The notes below the pieces were generated by a model. That model saw nothing but the letters and a program-made list of their open reading frames with translations. It made no database searches and was not told where the DNA came from. The position numbers and the translations under genes were made by a program. Shown in pieces: positions 1 through 8,320 of a stretch of 57,530 bases of DNA (positions are counted from its first letter, which is position 1; every line of letters begins with the position of its first letter). The stretch is from Candidatus Bathyarchaeota archaeon (lineage in GTDB: Archaea > Thermoproteota > Bathyarchaeia > TCS64). The stretch is from NCBI GenBank assembly GCA_002726865.1, contig PBSW01000021.1:40266-97795 (forward strand), given 5' to 3'.

Positions 1-145
1 TGATTCTCCCTTTGATGATAGCAACTCCACCGGTGGAGACCCCTTGGACATCTGGTGCCTGATTGATTCCAGCGCGAAGCATTTGGACCATATTTCTTGA
101 TACGTTCTGGCCTCTCTTGCTGAGAATCGCTGCGAACCTTCCCAT
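1..145 (-). CDS. N-terminus of an asparagine-synthase-like class II amidotransferase (cut by the window edge)
   Basis: An open frame begins at ATG 143-145 on the minus strand and runs off the window. Its 48 visible residues begin MGRFAAILSKRGQNVSRN and continue through VQMLRAGINQAPDVQGV. This resembles the N-terminus of archaeal asparagine-synthase-like class II glutamine amidotransferases, which start M-G/C, then a hydrophobic strand and an LSKKG-type turn, and continue with an HRG-type segment. Residue 2 is Gly, not the catalytic Cys of active glutaminases, so the amidotransferase half may be inactive or ammonia-dependent. It lies 14 bases downstream of the hel308 stop on the same strand, so co-transcription is possible. 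Assignment rests on 48 residues only. Confidence 0.4.
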   Translation of the reverse strand, partial: MGRFAAILSKRGQNVSRNMVQMLRAGINQAPDVQGVSTGGVAIIKGRI

Positions 146-159
146 TTCAAATTGATCTA

Positions 160-2418
160 TCAGCGGTCCGATTTGGGTTTATCTCTGGGCTTCTCGAAAA
201 AGTCAGTGATGGAACGCTGCTCCGACGTGTCAGTATCGAGACGCCTCCACTCGTCCTGGTCCACGACCCCTCCAATCTGCTCCTTGATAGTCTTCGCGAG
301 ACTCGGCCCAATTAGGGGTATTTCGACAAGCCTAGCCAGTGGAGCGGCCTTTAAGATGGAGGCTGATTTGAAACCCGAGTTGTAAAGGACTTTGGCCCGG
401 ACTCTTCCGATACCCTGCAGCCGTACCAGGGGGAGCAGCTTCTCAGTTACGCCATACCTCACTCTGTCCCTTAGTGTCCGTATATGGCCTCGATGCTTGT
501 CTGTTCCTAAGACCCTAGCGAGTTCGTAGGCAGAGTAGAGGAGCCAGTTGGCGTTGTGTACTGCACTGTATCGGTCCCCTGGGGATACGCGATATTTCTC
601 GAATAGGTCGTTTTCGGAGGTCTCATCGATCCATGCCTTCAAGATCATGGTGGTTCTGAGCTCTCCGAGAGTGGTCTCATAATCGACGTAATCGTAGTCC
701 GAGGCTAGTTTCACCGTCAACTCATGGCGGTGCTCCTCCAGGAAGTTCTCGATAGCGACCATCTCCCCTCTTCTCGGCCTGAGCTTGGGACGCATATCAG
801 GGGTGTGGCATATGAGGTGGAGCCACGTTATATCAGTGAAACTGATGTCGTCCTGGTTAAGACCGTCCCTCAAGACCACGGCGGAAAGGGGGTCGATATA
901 GAGCTCGGAGACCCTACGCCCAAAATCGGTAGCGTATATGTAGTCTCCCTCATGATGGATCATGTCCTCCCGGCGCAAGTAGCTAAGGATCCCTGCGAGG
1001 ATAAGCTTGATATTTCCCAGAGGGTAGTGATACCCGTAGAAGGTTTGCCCAAAGAAGTCCATGAGCCCCGGCTCAGTGTGCGCATAGTCGGAGGCGATAG
1101 CAGCGAGGGTGTGGCCCCGGATCGCCGCCTCCTGGGCAAGCCTGCTAAAGAGTCTCTCCGGCTTCGCGGTGACATAGTCCTCCATGAGCGCGTCCTGCTC
1201 GTCGGAGCTTGACGCAATGAGGATCGCCTCTCCAGCATCGTCGTACTGGGGTCTCCCCGCCCTTCCGCTCATCTGTTTGTACTCTAACACAGATATGGGA
1301 TACATACCGTACCCCGGTCTGAACCGCTTATAGCTGGCAATAACCGCTGTCCTAGCAGGTAGGTTGACGCCTGCCGCTAGAGTAGGCGTTGCAGAGAGGA
1401 TCTTGATCAAACCACCCTTGAAAGCAGTCTCAACGATCTTACGGTGGGCGCTGCTCAAACCAGCATGGTGGAATGCGGCACCCCCTGCCACGGCAGAGGC
1501 GAGATCGTCTGATAGGCGGGTCTTCTCTCCCCTGGTTGAGATCATCGTGGAGATCTCTAGGAGCCTCATCTCCGCTTTCTTCTTGTTGGTGCCCCGGAGT
1601 GCGTTACCGGCCTCCCTCGCGATGCTTTGGGCTCGCCTACGGCTCTCCACGAAGATCAGGCTCTGTCCTCCATCCAGAACCGAGTTCATCGCTATGTTGA
1701 TGGGATCAAGCCTGTTGAGGGGCCTCAGTCTTTTAGTGGAGCCGTCGTTGAAGATGATCCTTTCGTTGAAGGCCACTCCTTCCTTAAGGGGGACGGGTCT
1801 CCACTTGGTCTCAATCCACTGAGCGTTTAGCCATTCCGCAACCTCATCGACATTCCTGATAGTAGCGCTGAGGGCGAGCACCTGGAGTTCGGGCGTCAAC
1901 TGCCGGAGCCTTGCCAGCGCTACCTCTAGGGTGGGGCCCCTGTCGTTCCCAATGAGGTGGACCTCGTCGACGATGACCAGGGAGACATCCTCCATCCAGG
2001 GAGACCTATGCCGGAGGAGGGAGTCGCATTTCTCGTTGGTGGTCACCACTATATCATAGTCCCCGAGCCAGCTCTTCCGGCTGTCGAGGTCACCGGTGCT
2101 GACGCCCACCCTAATCTTATTTCCATCCTGCTTAGTGAGGCTAGAGTAAGTCTGGAAATCCTCGTATTTCTCTGAGGCTAGGGCTCTGAGGGGCACGAGG
2201 TAAAGAACCTTCCCACCCTGCTCCAGGATGTGTTTGAAGGCACAGAGCTCTGCGACGAGGGTCTTGCCGCTGGCCGTGGGACTCGCCATGACCAAGCTCT
2301 TGCCCTCCAGCACCCCGGCCTTGATTGCCTCGGCCTGGGGAGGATACAACTCGTCAAACCCTCTGGAGCTTAGGAGGTCTTTGATCGCATCGGAGATATC
2401 TAGCTCGGAGATCCTCAA
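160..2418 (-). CDS. hel308: Hel308-type ATP-dependent DNA helicase
   Basis: A Ski2-family superfamily 2 helicase of 752 residues, the usual Hel308 length. In the family it unwinds lagging-strand or blocked replication forks 3' to 5'. Motif I ASPTASGKT is at residues 45-53 and the DEVH box at 151-154. Motif VI is QMSGRAGRPQYDD, and a helix-hairpin-helix region (LVRLQGIGRVRAK, LVEIPLIGPSLAK) sits near the C-terminus. The tail carries QRSITDFF, a fit to the QxxIxxFF PCNA-interaction box, consistent with replisome association. The start is TTG at 2416-2418, giving the family-typical MRISELDI. Gene identity is secure; the PCNA contact is inferred from the motif. Confidence 0.95.
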   Translation of the reverse strand: MRISELDISDAIKDLLSSRGFDELYPPQAEAIKAGVLEGKSLVMASPTASGKTLVAELCAFKHILEQGGKVLYLVPLRALASEKYEDFQTYSSLTKQDGNKIRVGVSTGDLDSRKSWLGDYDIVVTTNEKCDSLLRHRSPWMEDVSLVIVDEVHLIGNDRGPTLEVALARLRQLTPELQVLALSATIRNVDEVAEWLNAQWIETKWRPVPLKEGVAFNERIIFNDGSTKRLRPLNRLDPINIAMNSVLDGGQSLIFVESRRRAQSIAREAGNALRGTNKKKAEMRLLEISTMISTRGEKTRLSDDLASAVAGGAAFHHAGLSSAHRKIVETAFKGGLIKILSATPTLAAGVNLPARTAVIASYKRFRPGYGMYPISVLEYKQMSGRAGRPQYDDAGEAILIASSSDEQDALMEDYVTAKPERLFSRLAQEAAIRGHTLAAIASDYAHTEPGLMDFFGQTFYGYHYPLGNIKLILAGILSYLRREDMIHHEGDYIYATDFGRRVSELYIDPLSAVVLRDGLNQDDISFTDITWLHLICHTPDMRPKLRPRRGEMVAIENFLEEHRHELTVKLASDYDYVDYETTLGELRTTMILKAWIDETSENDLFEKYRVSPGDRYSAVHNANWLLYSAYELARVLGTDKHRGHIRTLRDRVRYGVTEKLLPLVRLQGIGRVRAKVLYNSGFKSASILKAAPLARLVEIPLIGPSLAKTIKEQIGGVVDQDEWRRLDTDTSEQRSITDFFEKPRDKPKSDR

Positions 2419-2799
2419 ATATTCAGCCCTTCGGCTAGATAGTTCGGTAGGGGGATATTAAACCATAGAGGGAATCGTCCATGGGGTAAATGCAAAAGAG
2501 GTTAAGGAGCCTTACGTAGGCGACAATAATCACCCCACTCTCAAGGGAAATGGATGCTCGAACCGATTGTCCCTCTCAGATGACAGCTGAAGGATCGAGG
2601 CATGAAATATATTTCTTGATCGCGCCGTCGATCTCCTGAAAACAAAGTGAAATCTCCATTACAGCAATATCGAAGCCATCCATCCGCTTGCCCTCAAACC
2701 TTTCGCAGGCAACGTTTGATGGGTTTACTCGCGGCCGTGACAAATTCACCTCAAGAGTTTTTAAGCAAGTTTGCGACAATGGGATGACGAGGTTAGTCG
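2419..2799. other. Intergenic region between divergent hel308 and the deaminase gene
   Basis: No convincing gene. A minus-strand frame ending near 2576 encodes a protein-like stretch (EGKRMDGFDIAVMEISLCF) of about 45 residues that could be a decayed gene, but I recognise no family. A TTTTTAAG TATA-like element around 2757-2764 precedes the plus-strand TTG start at 2800 by about 40 bases. Confidence 0.4.
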
Positions 2800-3294
2800 T
2801 TGGATAGGCCCGACAAGACAAAATACTTTTTGGAGATAGCGGTCTCGGTAGCCGCCCGGTCTACATGTCTGAGACGCAAGTTCGGGGCAGTTATTGTTAA
2901 GGGAAACACTATCGTAGGGACAGGGTACAACGGCAACGCCAGAGGAGTCATCAACTGCTTTGAGGTGGGGTGTATAAAGGACATGAAGAATCAACCTGCA
3001 AATAAGGCCTATGACCTCTGCCCAGCCGTCCACTCAGAGGAGAACGCGATCATCAACTCCAACCGCAGCGACAGAATCGGGGCGAAACTCTACATCGCAG
3101 GATTAAATCCTGACGGTGGATACACCCGGGCCGAACCCTGTCAGAGGTGCCAGAGGAAGATCATCAACTCCGAGATCGATGAGGTAGTGCTATTAGATGA
3201 GAAGGGCCAGCCGGTCCGGGTTGATGTTCGAGATTTTGTCCAGAGGGACACCGCTTGGTACGTTAAGGAGATCAACAAGGCAAGAAAAGATTGA
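2800..3294 (+). CDS. dCMP deaminase-like cytidine/deoxycytidylate deaminase
   Basis: This 164-residue protein has the zinc deaminase signature: HSEENAI, where the His binds zinc and the Glu acts as proton shuttle, followed by PCQRCQRKI with the PCxxC zinc ligands. The N-terminal LRRKFGAVIVKGNTIVGTGY strand matches dCMP deaminases and ComEB. The family deaminates dCMP to dUMP for thymidylate synthesis. The motif is HSEEN instead of the more common HAEEN. The start is TTG at 2800, preceded by a GAGGT ribosome-binding element about eight bases upstream. It is a single gene between hel308 (divergent) and coaBC. A tRNA or cobalamin-related deaminase role is not excluded. Confidence 0.8.
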   Translation: MDRPDKTKYFLEIAVSVAARSTCLRRKFGAVIVKGNTIVGTGYNGNARGVINCFEVGCIKDMKNQPANKAYDLCPAVHSEENAIINSNRSDRIGAKLYIAGLNPDGGYTRAEPCQRCQRKIINSEIDEVVLLDEKGQPVRVDVRDFVQRDTAWYVKEINKARKD

Positions 3295-3340
3295 GGCTGG
3301 AAGACTAAACCTCGTCACAAAAGAAGTTATCAGTCAAGGC

Positions 3341-3351
3341 GACTTTTTATA
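3341..3351 (+). promoter_or_regulatory. TATA-like element upstream of coaBC
   Basis: ACTTTTTATAG is an archaeal TATA-box-like sequence. It lies about 120 bases before the coaBC start, with the two CGCGCGCG elements between it and the gene. Promoter use is inferred. Confidence 0.35.
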
Positions 3352-3363
3352 GATGCGAACGCT

Positions 3364-3425
3364 CGCGCGCGGTTAGCAACAGGATTTTACTAATCTCCTC
3401 TTTAGAATATTTTATTCGCGCGCGC
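3364..3425. repeat. Pair of CGCGCGCG elements upstream of coaBC
   Basis: CGCGCGCGG at 3364-3372 and CGCGCGCGC at 3417-3425 are separated by about 44 bases of AT-rich DNA. The octamer is self-complementary, so the two copies could pair with each other or each form a cruciform or Z-DNA. The same octamer recurs at 28583, 33317 and 39999, always outside genes. Confidence 0.5.
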
Positions 3426-3470
3426 TGAAACATTAATATCCATAGCCCCCATAAGCGAAGCTGAGGAAAT

Positions 3471-4727
3471 ATGAGCCTCGGGGAACACACCTCCAAGCAG
3501 ATAATCGGAACCAAAGGGAACGAGCTGAGTGGCAAAAAGATCGTCATCGGCGTGACAGGTAGCGTTGCTGCGATTAAAAGCCCCGAGATCGCCAGGGAAC
3601 TTATGCGATATGGAGCGGAGGTCTACACGGTCATGAGCCAGATGGCACAGAAGGTAATTCACCCCCATATGATGGAGTGGTCTACGGGGAACCCCGTGGT
3701 CACAGAGCTTACAGGAGAGACTGAACATATCACCCTAGGGGGGGAGCACCTACATAGAGCCGATCTCATCCTGGTAGCTCCGACCACGGCCAACACCATA
3801 GGGAAAGCGGCCACGGCCATTGATGATACACCTATTACCACATTGCTCACCACAGCAATAGGCACCGGGATTTCCATCATCATGGTCCCGGCGATGCACG
3901 CTTCCATGTACCGCCACCCCATCGTGATGAAGAATGTGGAAAAACTAAGATCCATCGGGGTTAAGGTGCTCATACCTAGATTCGAGGAGGGAATGGCAAA
4001 AATATCCACCACGGAAGAGATAGTTGAGGCAGTTATCTCCAAGCTTACGGTCCGGAGAGATTATCAGGGAGTACGTGTCTTGATTACCGCAGGACCCACT
4101 AGGGAGTACCTCGACGGGTTCAGGTTCATTACAAACCCGAGTTCTGGAAAAATGGGGATTGCTATAGCTAGAGATGCTCTTGAGAGAGGAGGAGAAGTGA
4201 CCCTAGTTTATGGTCCAGGCTCTGCAGAACCTCCCACTGGTGCAAAGGTGATCCCAGTCGAGACGACAACTGAGATGTTAGACGCGGTTCTTGAAGAGCT
4301 CAAGAGCTCTCAATATAACTTGGCCGTCCTTTCTGCTGCGGCCGCTGACTTTGGCATAAAGGAGAGAGACATGGTGAAGACGTCCTCTGGTAGCGGGAGC
4401 TGGCGGATCGATCTAATTGCGAGGCCAAAGATTATCGATAGGGTCAAAAAAGTCAGACCAAAGATTTTCCTCGTAGGCTTTAAGGCGGAATACAACGTAT
4501 CTGACGAGGATCTAATAAAAAAAGCCCAAACTCGGATGGAGACCGGAGGCATGGACCTCATCGTGGCGAACGACGTTGCCCGAACAAAAGTGGGTTTTGG
4601 TCACGAGACTAATGAGGCGTTCATCATCGACAAGAAGGGGAGCTATGAGCACTTAACCCTCAGGGAAAAAGAAAAGATAGCCTCCCGTTTATTAACGATA
4701 GTGAAATCCAAGATGTGCATGAAATAG
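3471..4727 (+). CDS. coaBC: Bifunctional phosphopantothenoylcysteine decarboxylase / phosphopantothenate-cysteine ligase
   Basis: CoaBC (Dfp) makes 4'-phosphopantetheine for coenzyme A: the C-terminal CoaB half condenses phosphopantothenate with cysteine and the N-terminal CoaC flavoprotein half decarboxylates the product. The 418-residue length is typical. The N-half shows GVTGSVAAIKSPEIAREL and PTTANTIGKAATAIDDTPIT (flavin site and the usual A-x-G-x-ADD-like region). The C-half shows ITAGPTREYLDGFRFITN and SSGKMGIAIA, the CoaB nucleotide-binding signature. Archaea phosphorylate pantoate before forming phosphopantothenate, but the CoaBC steps are shared with bacteria. It is followed closely by a small unknown gene and mer, probably as one transcript. 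Confidence 0.93.
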   Translation: MSLGEHTSKQIIGTKGNELSGKKIVIGVTGSVAAIKSPEIARELMRYGAEVYTVMSQMAQKVIHPHMMEWSTGNPVVTELTGETEHITLGGEHLHRADLILVAPTTANTIGKAATAIDDTPITTLLTTAIGTGISIIMVPAMHASMYRHPIVMKNVEKLRSIGVKVLIPRFEEGMAKISTTEEIVEAVISKLTVRRDYQGVRVLITAGPTREYLDGFRFITNPSSGKMGIAIARDALERGGEVTLVYGPGSAEPPTGAKVIPVETTTEMLDAVLEELKSSQYNLAVLSAAAADFGIKERDMVKTSSGSGSWRIDLIARPKIIDRVKKVRPKIFLVGFKAEYNVSDEDLIKKAQTRMETGGMDLIVANDVARTKVGFGHETNEAFIIDKKGSYEHLTLREKEKIASRLLTIVKSKMCMK

Positions 4728-4813
4728 TTGGAGCTCACATTCTTTCCCTCGAACCTTTGGGTTGGATCGATCCTCGAAAAGGATATAGTGAACATGGTGG
4801 TTACCCTAGCGAT

Positions 4814-5071
4814 ATGAGCTATAAGGAAATTATCGAGAGGATACAGAAGGAAGAGAGAAACGTTCTTTCCGAGAAGCTCACTGATGTCATCCTCGAGGTT
4901 AAGGATGGCGCGGCTGTCCCTAGCTCCCTCGCCAAAGGGATACTCCACAAATGGCAAGAGAACCAGCTATCCAGCGATGAGGGGCTGAGATACCTCTTAA
5001 AAGCAGCCTTGAAGGCCGACAAGAAGCGAACCAAAGCCATCCTAAACGAAATGAACCTAGGAGGAAAATGA
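4814..5071 (+). CDS. Small helical protein of unknown function between coaBC and mer
   Basis: An 85-residue protein if read from ATG 4814. A longer frame from GTG 4715 would overlap coaBC by 13 bases and add 33 residues of low-complexity look, so I prefer the ATG. It is charged and predominantly helical (KEIIERIQKEERNVLSEKL, then LRYLLKAALKADKKRTKAIL), with no Cys and no membrane segment. It ends one base before the mer start, and an AGGAGG element inside its 3' end serves mer, so translational coupling with mer is likely. I do not recognise a family. Confidence 0.6.
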   Translation: MSYKEIIERIQKEERNVLSEKLTDVILEVKDGAAVPSSLAKGILHKWQENQLSSDEGLRYLLKAALKADKKRTKAILNEMNLGGK

Positions 5072-5072
5072 T

Positions 5073-6077
5073 ATGGCTTTGAAATTCGGTATAGAGTTCG
5101 TCCCTCTGGAGCCCTTCTGGAAAACCACCTATTATTCTATCCAAGCCGAGAGATTGGGATACGACAGTATCTGGATCACGGATCACTTCAATAACAGGAA
5201 CGTCTACGTTAGCCTTGCGATTATCGCTAACTACACCGACAATATTAAACTGGGCCCTGGAGTCACAAACCCATATATGGTCCACCCGGTGATGACCGCA
5301 GAGAGTGTCGCAAGCCTCAATGAGATCGCCCCAGGTCGCGTGATATGTGGGATCGGGGCAGGGGACAAGACTACTCTTGAGACGGCGGGTGTGGAGATGA
5401 AATCTCCACTTAGGACGGTGAGGGAAGCCGTAGAGATTATCCGGCGCCAGATCGTCCGGGAGAAAGCCGGCTATGACGGAAAAATATTCAAAACTACTGG
5501 CGGGGCCAGATTCAACTTTAAAACCACTGATCCTATACCTCTTTACATTGGAGCCCAAGGCCAAAAGATGCTTAAGCTTGCCGGAAGAATCGGTGACGGG
5601 GCTCTTATCAACGCTAGCCATCCTGATGACATCGAGAGAGCAGTAAAGCTCATCCGTAAGGGCTCAGAAAAAGCAAAAAGGGATCCTAAAGAGGTGGATA
5701 TTGCAGCGTATACCTCATTTTCTGTAGCCGATACAGAGAAGAAGGCTAGAAAGCCCCTAGTGCCCGTAGTTGCCTATATTGTTGCAGGAAGCCCTCCGTT
5801 TATCCTAGAGAAACATGGCATTCCAGTGAAGAAGGCCAAAAAGATACAGAATGATCTCGCTAACAGAAACTGGGATGAGGCCTTTGGGTCGGTCGACATG
5901 CAGATGATAGACGCGTTCACCGTCTGTGGTAGCCCGGAGCAATGCACAGAGAAGATTGACACCATCTTTAAAAAAGGAATAACACACTTCATTACGGGGA
6001 GCCCACTGGGGCCAAATATGCGGGCATCAATCGACCTCTTCGGTAAGGAAATCCTCCCACACTTTAAGGAGAACTAA
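5073..6077 (+). CDS. mer: F420-dependent 5,10-methylenetetrahydromethanopterin reductase
   Basis: A luciferase-like TIM-barrel protein of 334 residues matching Mer closely: KFGIEFVPLEP at the N-terminus, WITDHFNNRNVY, IKLGPGVTNPYMVHPV and VICGIGAGDKTTLE. Mer interconverts methylene- and methyl-tetrahydromethanopterin with coenzyme F420, in methanogenesis or in the methyl branch of the archaeal Wood-Ljungdahl pathway. The start ATG has an AGGAGGAAA ribosome-binding site. No other C1-pathway gene is in the window, so direction and physiological role are inferred. A different LLM-family F420 oxidoreductase is possible, but the N-terminal signature favours true Mer. Confidence 0.8.
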   Translation: MALKFGIEFVPLEPFWKTTYYSIQAERLGYDSIWITDHFNNRNVYVSLAIIANYTDNIKLGPGVTNPYMVHPVMTAESVASLNEIAPGRVICGIGAGDKTTLETAGVEMKSPLRTVREAVEIIRRQIVREKAGYDGKIFKTTGGARFNFKTTDPIPLYIGAQGQKMLKLAGRIGDGALINASHPDDIERAVKLIRKGSEKAKRDPKEVDIAAYTSFSVADTEKKARKPLVPVVAYIVAGSPPFILEKHGIPVKKAKKIQNDLANRNWDEAFGSVDMQMIDAFTVCGSPEQCTEKIDTIFKKGITHFITGSPLGPNMRASIDLFGKEILPHFKEN

Positions 6078-6143
6078 ATCCCTTCGCCAAGCTTTTACTA
6101 ATCATCACCGTTGACGAAAAATCTGATCAATAATTCTGGGAGG

Positions 6144-7118
6144 TCAGTAGTCCCTGGAGCTGAAATAATCGACCAGCTCTAACAGGTCCTGACGGGCTTG
6201 GATATCTGGGAAGACCTTAAGGCTCTCCTTAGAGCTCTTAACGTACTCCGCTGCCTTTTTCTTGGCGTAATTGATTGCGCCACTGGATCTCAAGATTTCG
6301 ATGGCAGCATCTATATCCTGTGAATCTGCATTCTGGTCTCCGAGCACTCTGAGTAGATTCTCCTTCTCTCTTGATGCGGTATTTTTTAGGGCGTATACCA
6401 TGATGAGGGTCTTTTTCCCCTCCCTTAGGTCGCTTCCTATGGGCTTCCCAAGGGTCGTATCATTGGCAGTTACACCGAGGATGTCGTCCACGATTTGGAA
6501 GGCAATCCCTGCATCCCATGCAAAGGAGGCAAGCATCTTTACTTCCCTTCTATTGGCGCCCCCAACGATAGCGCCTATTTTGGCACAGGCACTAAAGAGT
6601 GCAGAGGTCTTGCCTCCGACCATGAGGATATAATCTTCCGGGGAGACGTCCCTCGTATCTGGGAATGAAATATCGAGGACCTGGCCTTCGCAGATGCTGA
6701 TTGTGGCATCCGTCACGGCCTTTATAGACTTGAGCACACTCTCGCTGGGTAAAGAACCGTCAAAATACGGAGCGTACATGGCTTGGTAGACTTTCGCGAA
6801 CAGGAGGTCTCCGCTTGCAATGGCCATGGGGACCCCCCACTTTGAGTGAATTGTAGGGTTACCTCGCCGGAATGAGTCTTTGTCCATTATGTCATCATGA
6901 ATAAGCGTAAAGTTATGGAGGATCTCCAGACCAGCTGCGAATGGGAGGGCAAGGTGGGGGTTTCCGTCTACGAGCTCACAGGATTTTAATACGAGATAAG
7001 GCCTGAGACGCTTCCCCCCCGCATGGAAGAGGTGCCTCGAAGCTTCGTATAGAACAACTGGTTTCCGGTCCTCAAGAAGATTGAATATGTAGTCATCGAC
7101 CTTCAAAGCGCTGACCAT
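6144..7118 (-). CDS. Polyprenyl diphosphate synthase (geranylgeranyl/farnesyl type)
   Basis: A trans-prenyltransferase that chains IPP onto allylic diphosphates, supplying the C20 or longer chains of archaeal lipids. The first aspartate-rich motif is LIHDDIMD, the second is FQIVDDILG (DDxxG where many members have DDxxD), and GGKRLRP is the IPP-binding signature. An upstream TTG at 7136 extends the frame by six residues, but ATG 7118 has a purine-rich GAGAG element before it, so I start there. It is the last gene of the run rpoN to fni, 100 bases after fni. Small residues upstream of the first DDxxD would set chain length, which I did not resolve. Confidence 0.9.
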   Translation of the reverse strand: MVSALKVDDYIFNLLEDRKPVVLYEASRHLFHAGGKRLRPYLVLKSCELVDGNPHLALPFAAGLEILHNFTLIHDDIMDKDSFRRGNPTIHSKWGVPMAIASGDLLFAKVYQAMYAPYFDGSLPSESVLKSIKAVTDATISICEGQVLDISFPDTRDVSPEDYILMVGGKTSALFSACAKIGAIVGGANRREVKMLASFAWDAGIAFQIVDDILGVTANDTTLGKPIGSDLREGKKTLIMVYALKNTASREKENLLRVLGDQNADSQDIDAAIEILRSSGAINYAKKKAAEYVKSSKESLKVFPDIQARQDLLELVDYFSSRDY

Positions 7119-7219
7119 TAGTCTCTCTGAAATCAAGTTTTGAACCGTTATTCCCCTCTTCCGATAATATGTGTGAATCGTATAAACCTGATCAAAGTAA
7201 CCTCCAAACCCTCCAGGAT

Positions 7220-8320
7220 TTATCTCCTGTTTGCCAGACTCCGGAGGTCGTATCCCCTCAACCTAAGCCATTCCGAGGTTTTCCCCAGGACGATGACGGG
7301 TACTGCTTTGAGTTCCTCCACGTTCCTGGCCCCTACGAGGAACATCGCGGTTCGGAACTCCCTAAGGATGTTATTCACATGATCTACGAGGGCCCCCTTG
7401 CCTTCAACCACTTTCTCGAGTAAGGGCTTCGCTATTCCAACGGCATCAGCACCCAAAGTTATCGCCTTAGCCATCTCTATACCTGTTCTTATTCCTCCAG
7501 AAGCGATAATTTTCAAATCCGTAGATCCGCTGGTTTCTACGACGCTTATCGCCGTAGGTATTCCCCAGTTCCAAAAGGTCTTACCAAGGGCTTCTTTACT
7601 TTTTTTTCCATCGACTCTTGCAATGTGATGCTCTACAGCAGCCCAGCTCGTCCCTCCCACGCCGCTCAACTCCAGAGCCGATGCCCCGGCAGCCTCCAGG
7701 CTCAGGGCGGCCTCCCTAGAAATACCGGCCCCTGTCTCCTTCATCACCACTGGCGTCCCAAGATCGCCCGTTATCGCCTTTATCTTCTCCAAAACGCCCC
7801 AGTACTGTGTATCTCCACCAGGTTGGACGGCCTCCTGAAGGGGACTCATGTGGATCCCGAGGGCATCTGCGCCTATCATGTTGATACATCGCTCCGCCTC
7901 CTCAACGCCCCAGCCGATGCTGAGCTGAGGGCAGCCGATGTTCCCCATAACCAGAGAAGATGGCGCCTTTTCCCTCACAACCCTGAATGTGTGCTCTAAG
8001 GTGGGGTCTTCAAGGGCAATTCGCTGGCTGCCTACCCCTATCCCTAACCCGAGATCCTCAGCGACCTCGGCAAGGGTAGAATTTATCTCCTTAGCGAACA
8101 GTGTTCCCCCTGTTATCGCCGAGAAGATAAGGGGTGACTTGAGTCTCTTCCCGAAGAACTCCGCTCCCGTGTCTATCTCGTCGAGATTGATCTCGGGGAG
8201 AGCATTATGGATGAGCCTGACGTCTTGAAACCCCGTTCCCATATCGGACTGGACGTTTTCGTCCAGCGATAATTTTAGGTGTCTTTCCTTTCTCTTCTCG
8301 ATCTCAGTCAGCGTCCTCAC
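7220..8320 (-). CDS. fni: Type 2 isopentenyl-diphosphate delta-isomerase (FMN-dependent)
   Basis: This 366-residue TIM-barrel flavoenzyme interconverts IPP and DMAPP. Family segments visible are RKERHLKLSL at the N-terminus, LIFSAITGGT, GIGVGSQRIALEDP, VVMKETGAGISREAAL, LELSGVGGTSW and IASGGIRTGIEMAKAITLGAD, the last being the FMN phosphate site. The GTG start at 8320 overlaps the ipk stop (GTGA), giving translational coupling. It belongs to the mevalonate kinase, isopentenyl phosphate kinase, isomerase set typical of archaea. Confidence 0.95.
   Translation of the reverse strand: MRTLTEIEKRKERHLKLSLDENVQSDMGTGFQDVRLIHNALPEINLDEIDTGAEFFGKRLKSPLIFSAITGGTLFAKEINSTLAEVAEDLGLGIGVGSQRIALEDPTLEHTFRVVREKAPSSLVMGNIGCPQLSIGWGVEEAERCINMIGADALGIHMSPLQEAVQPGGDTQYWGVLEKIKAITGDLGTPVVMKETGAGISREAALSLEAAGASALELSGVGGTSWAAVEHHIARVDGKKSKEALGKTFWNWGIPTAISVVETSGSTDLKIIASGGIRTGIEMAKAITLGADAVGIAKPLLEKVVEGKGALVDHVNNILREFRTAMFLVGARNVEELKAVPVIVLGKTSEWLRLRGYDLRSLANRR

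Noticed and set aside
960..1238. Second minus-strand frame inside hel308
   Set aside because: Arg/Ser-rich shadow frame; the helicase frame carries all conserved motifs.
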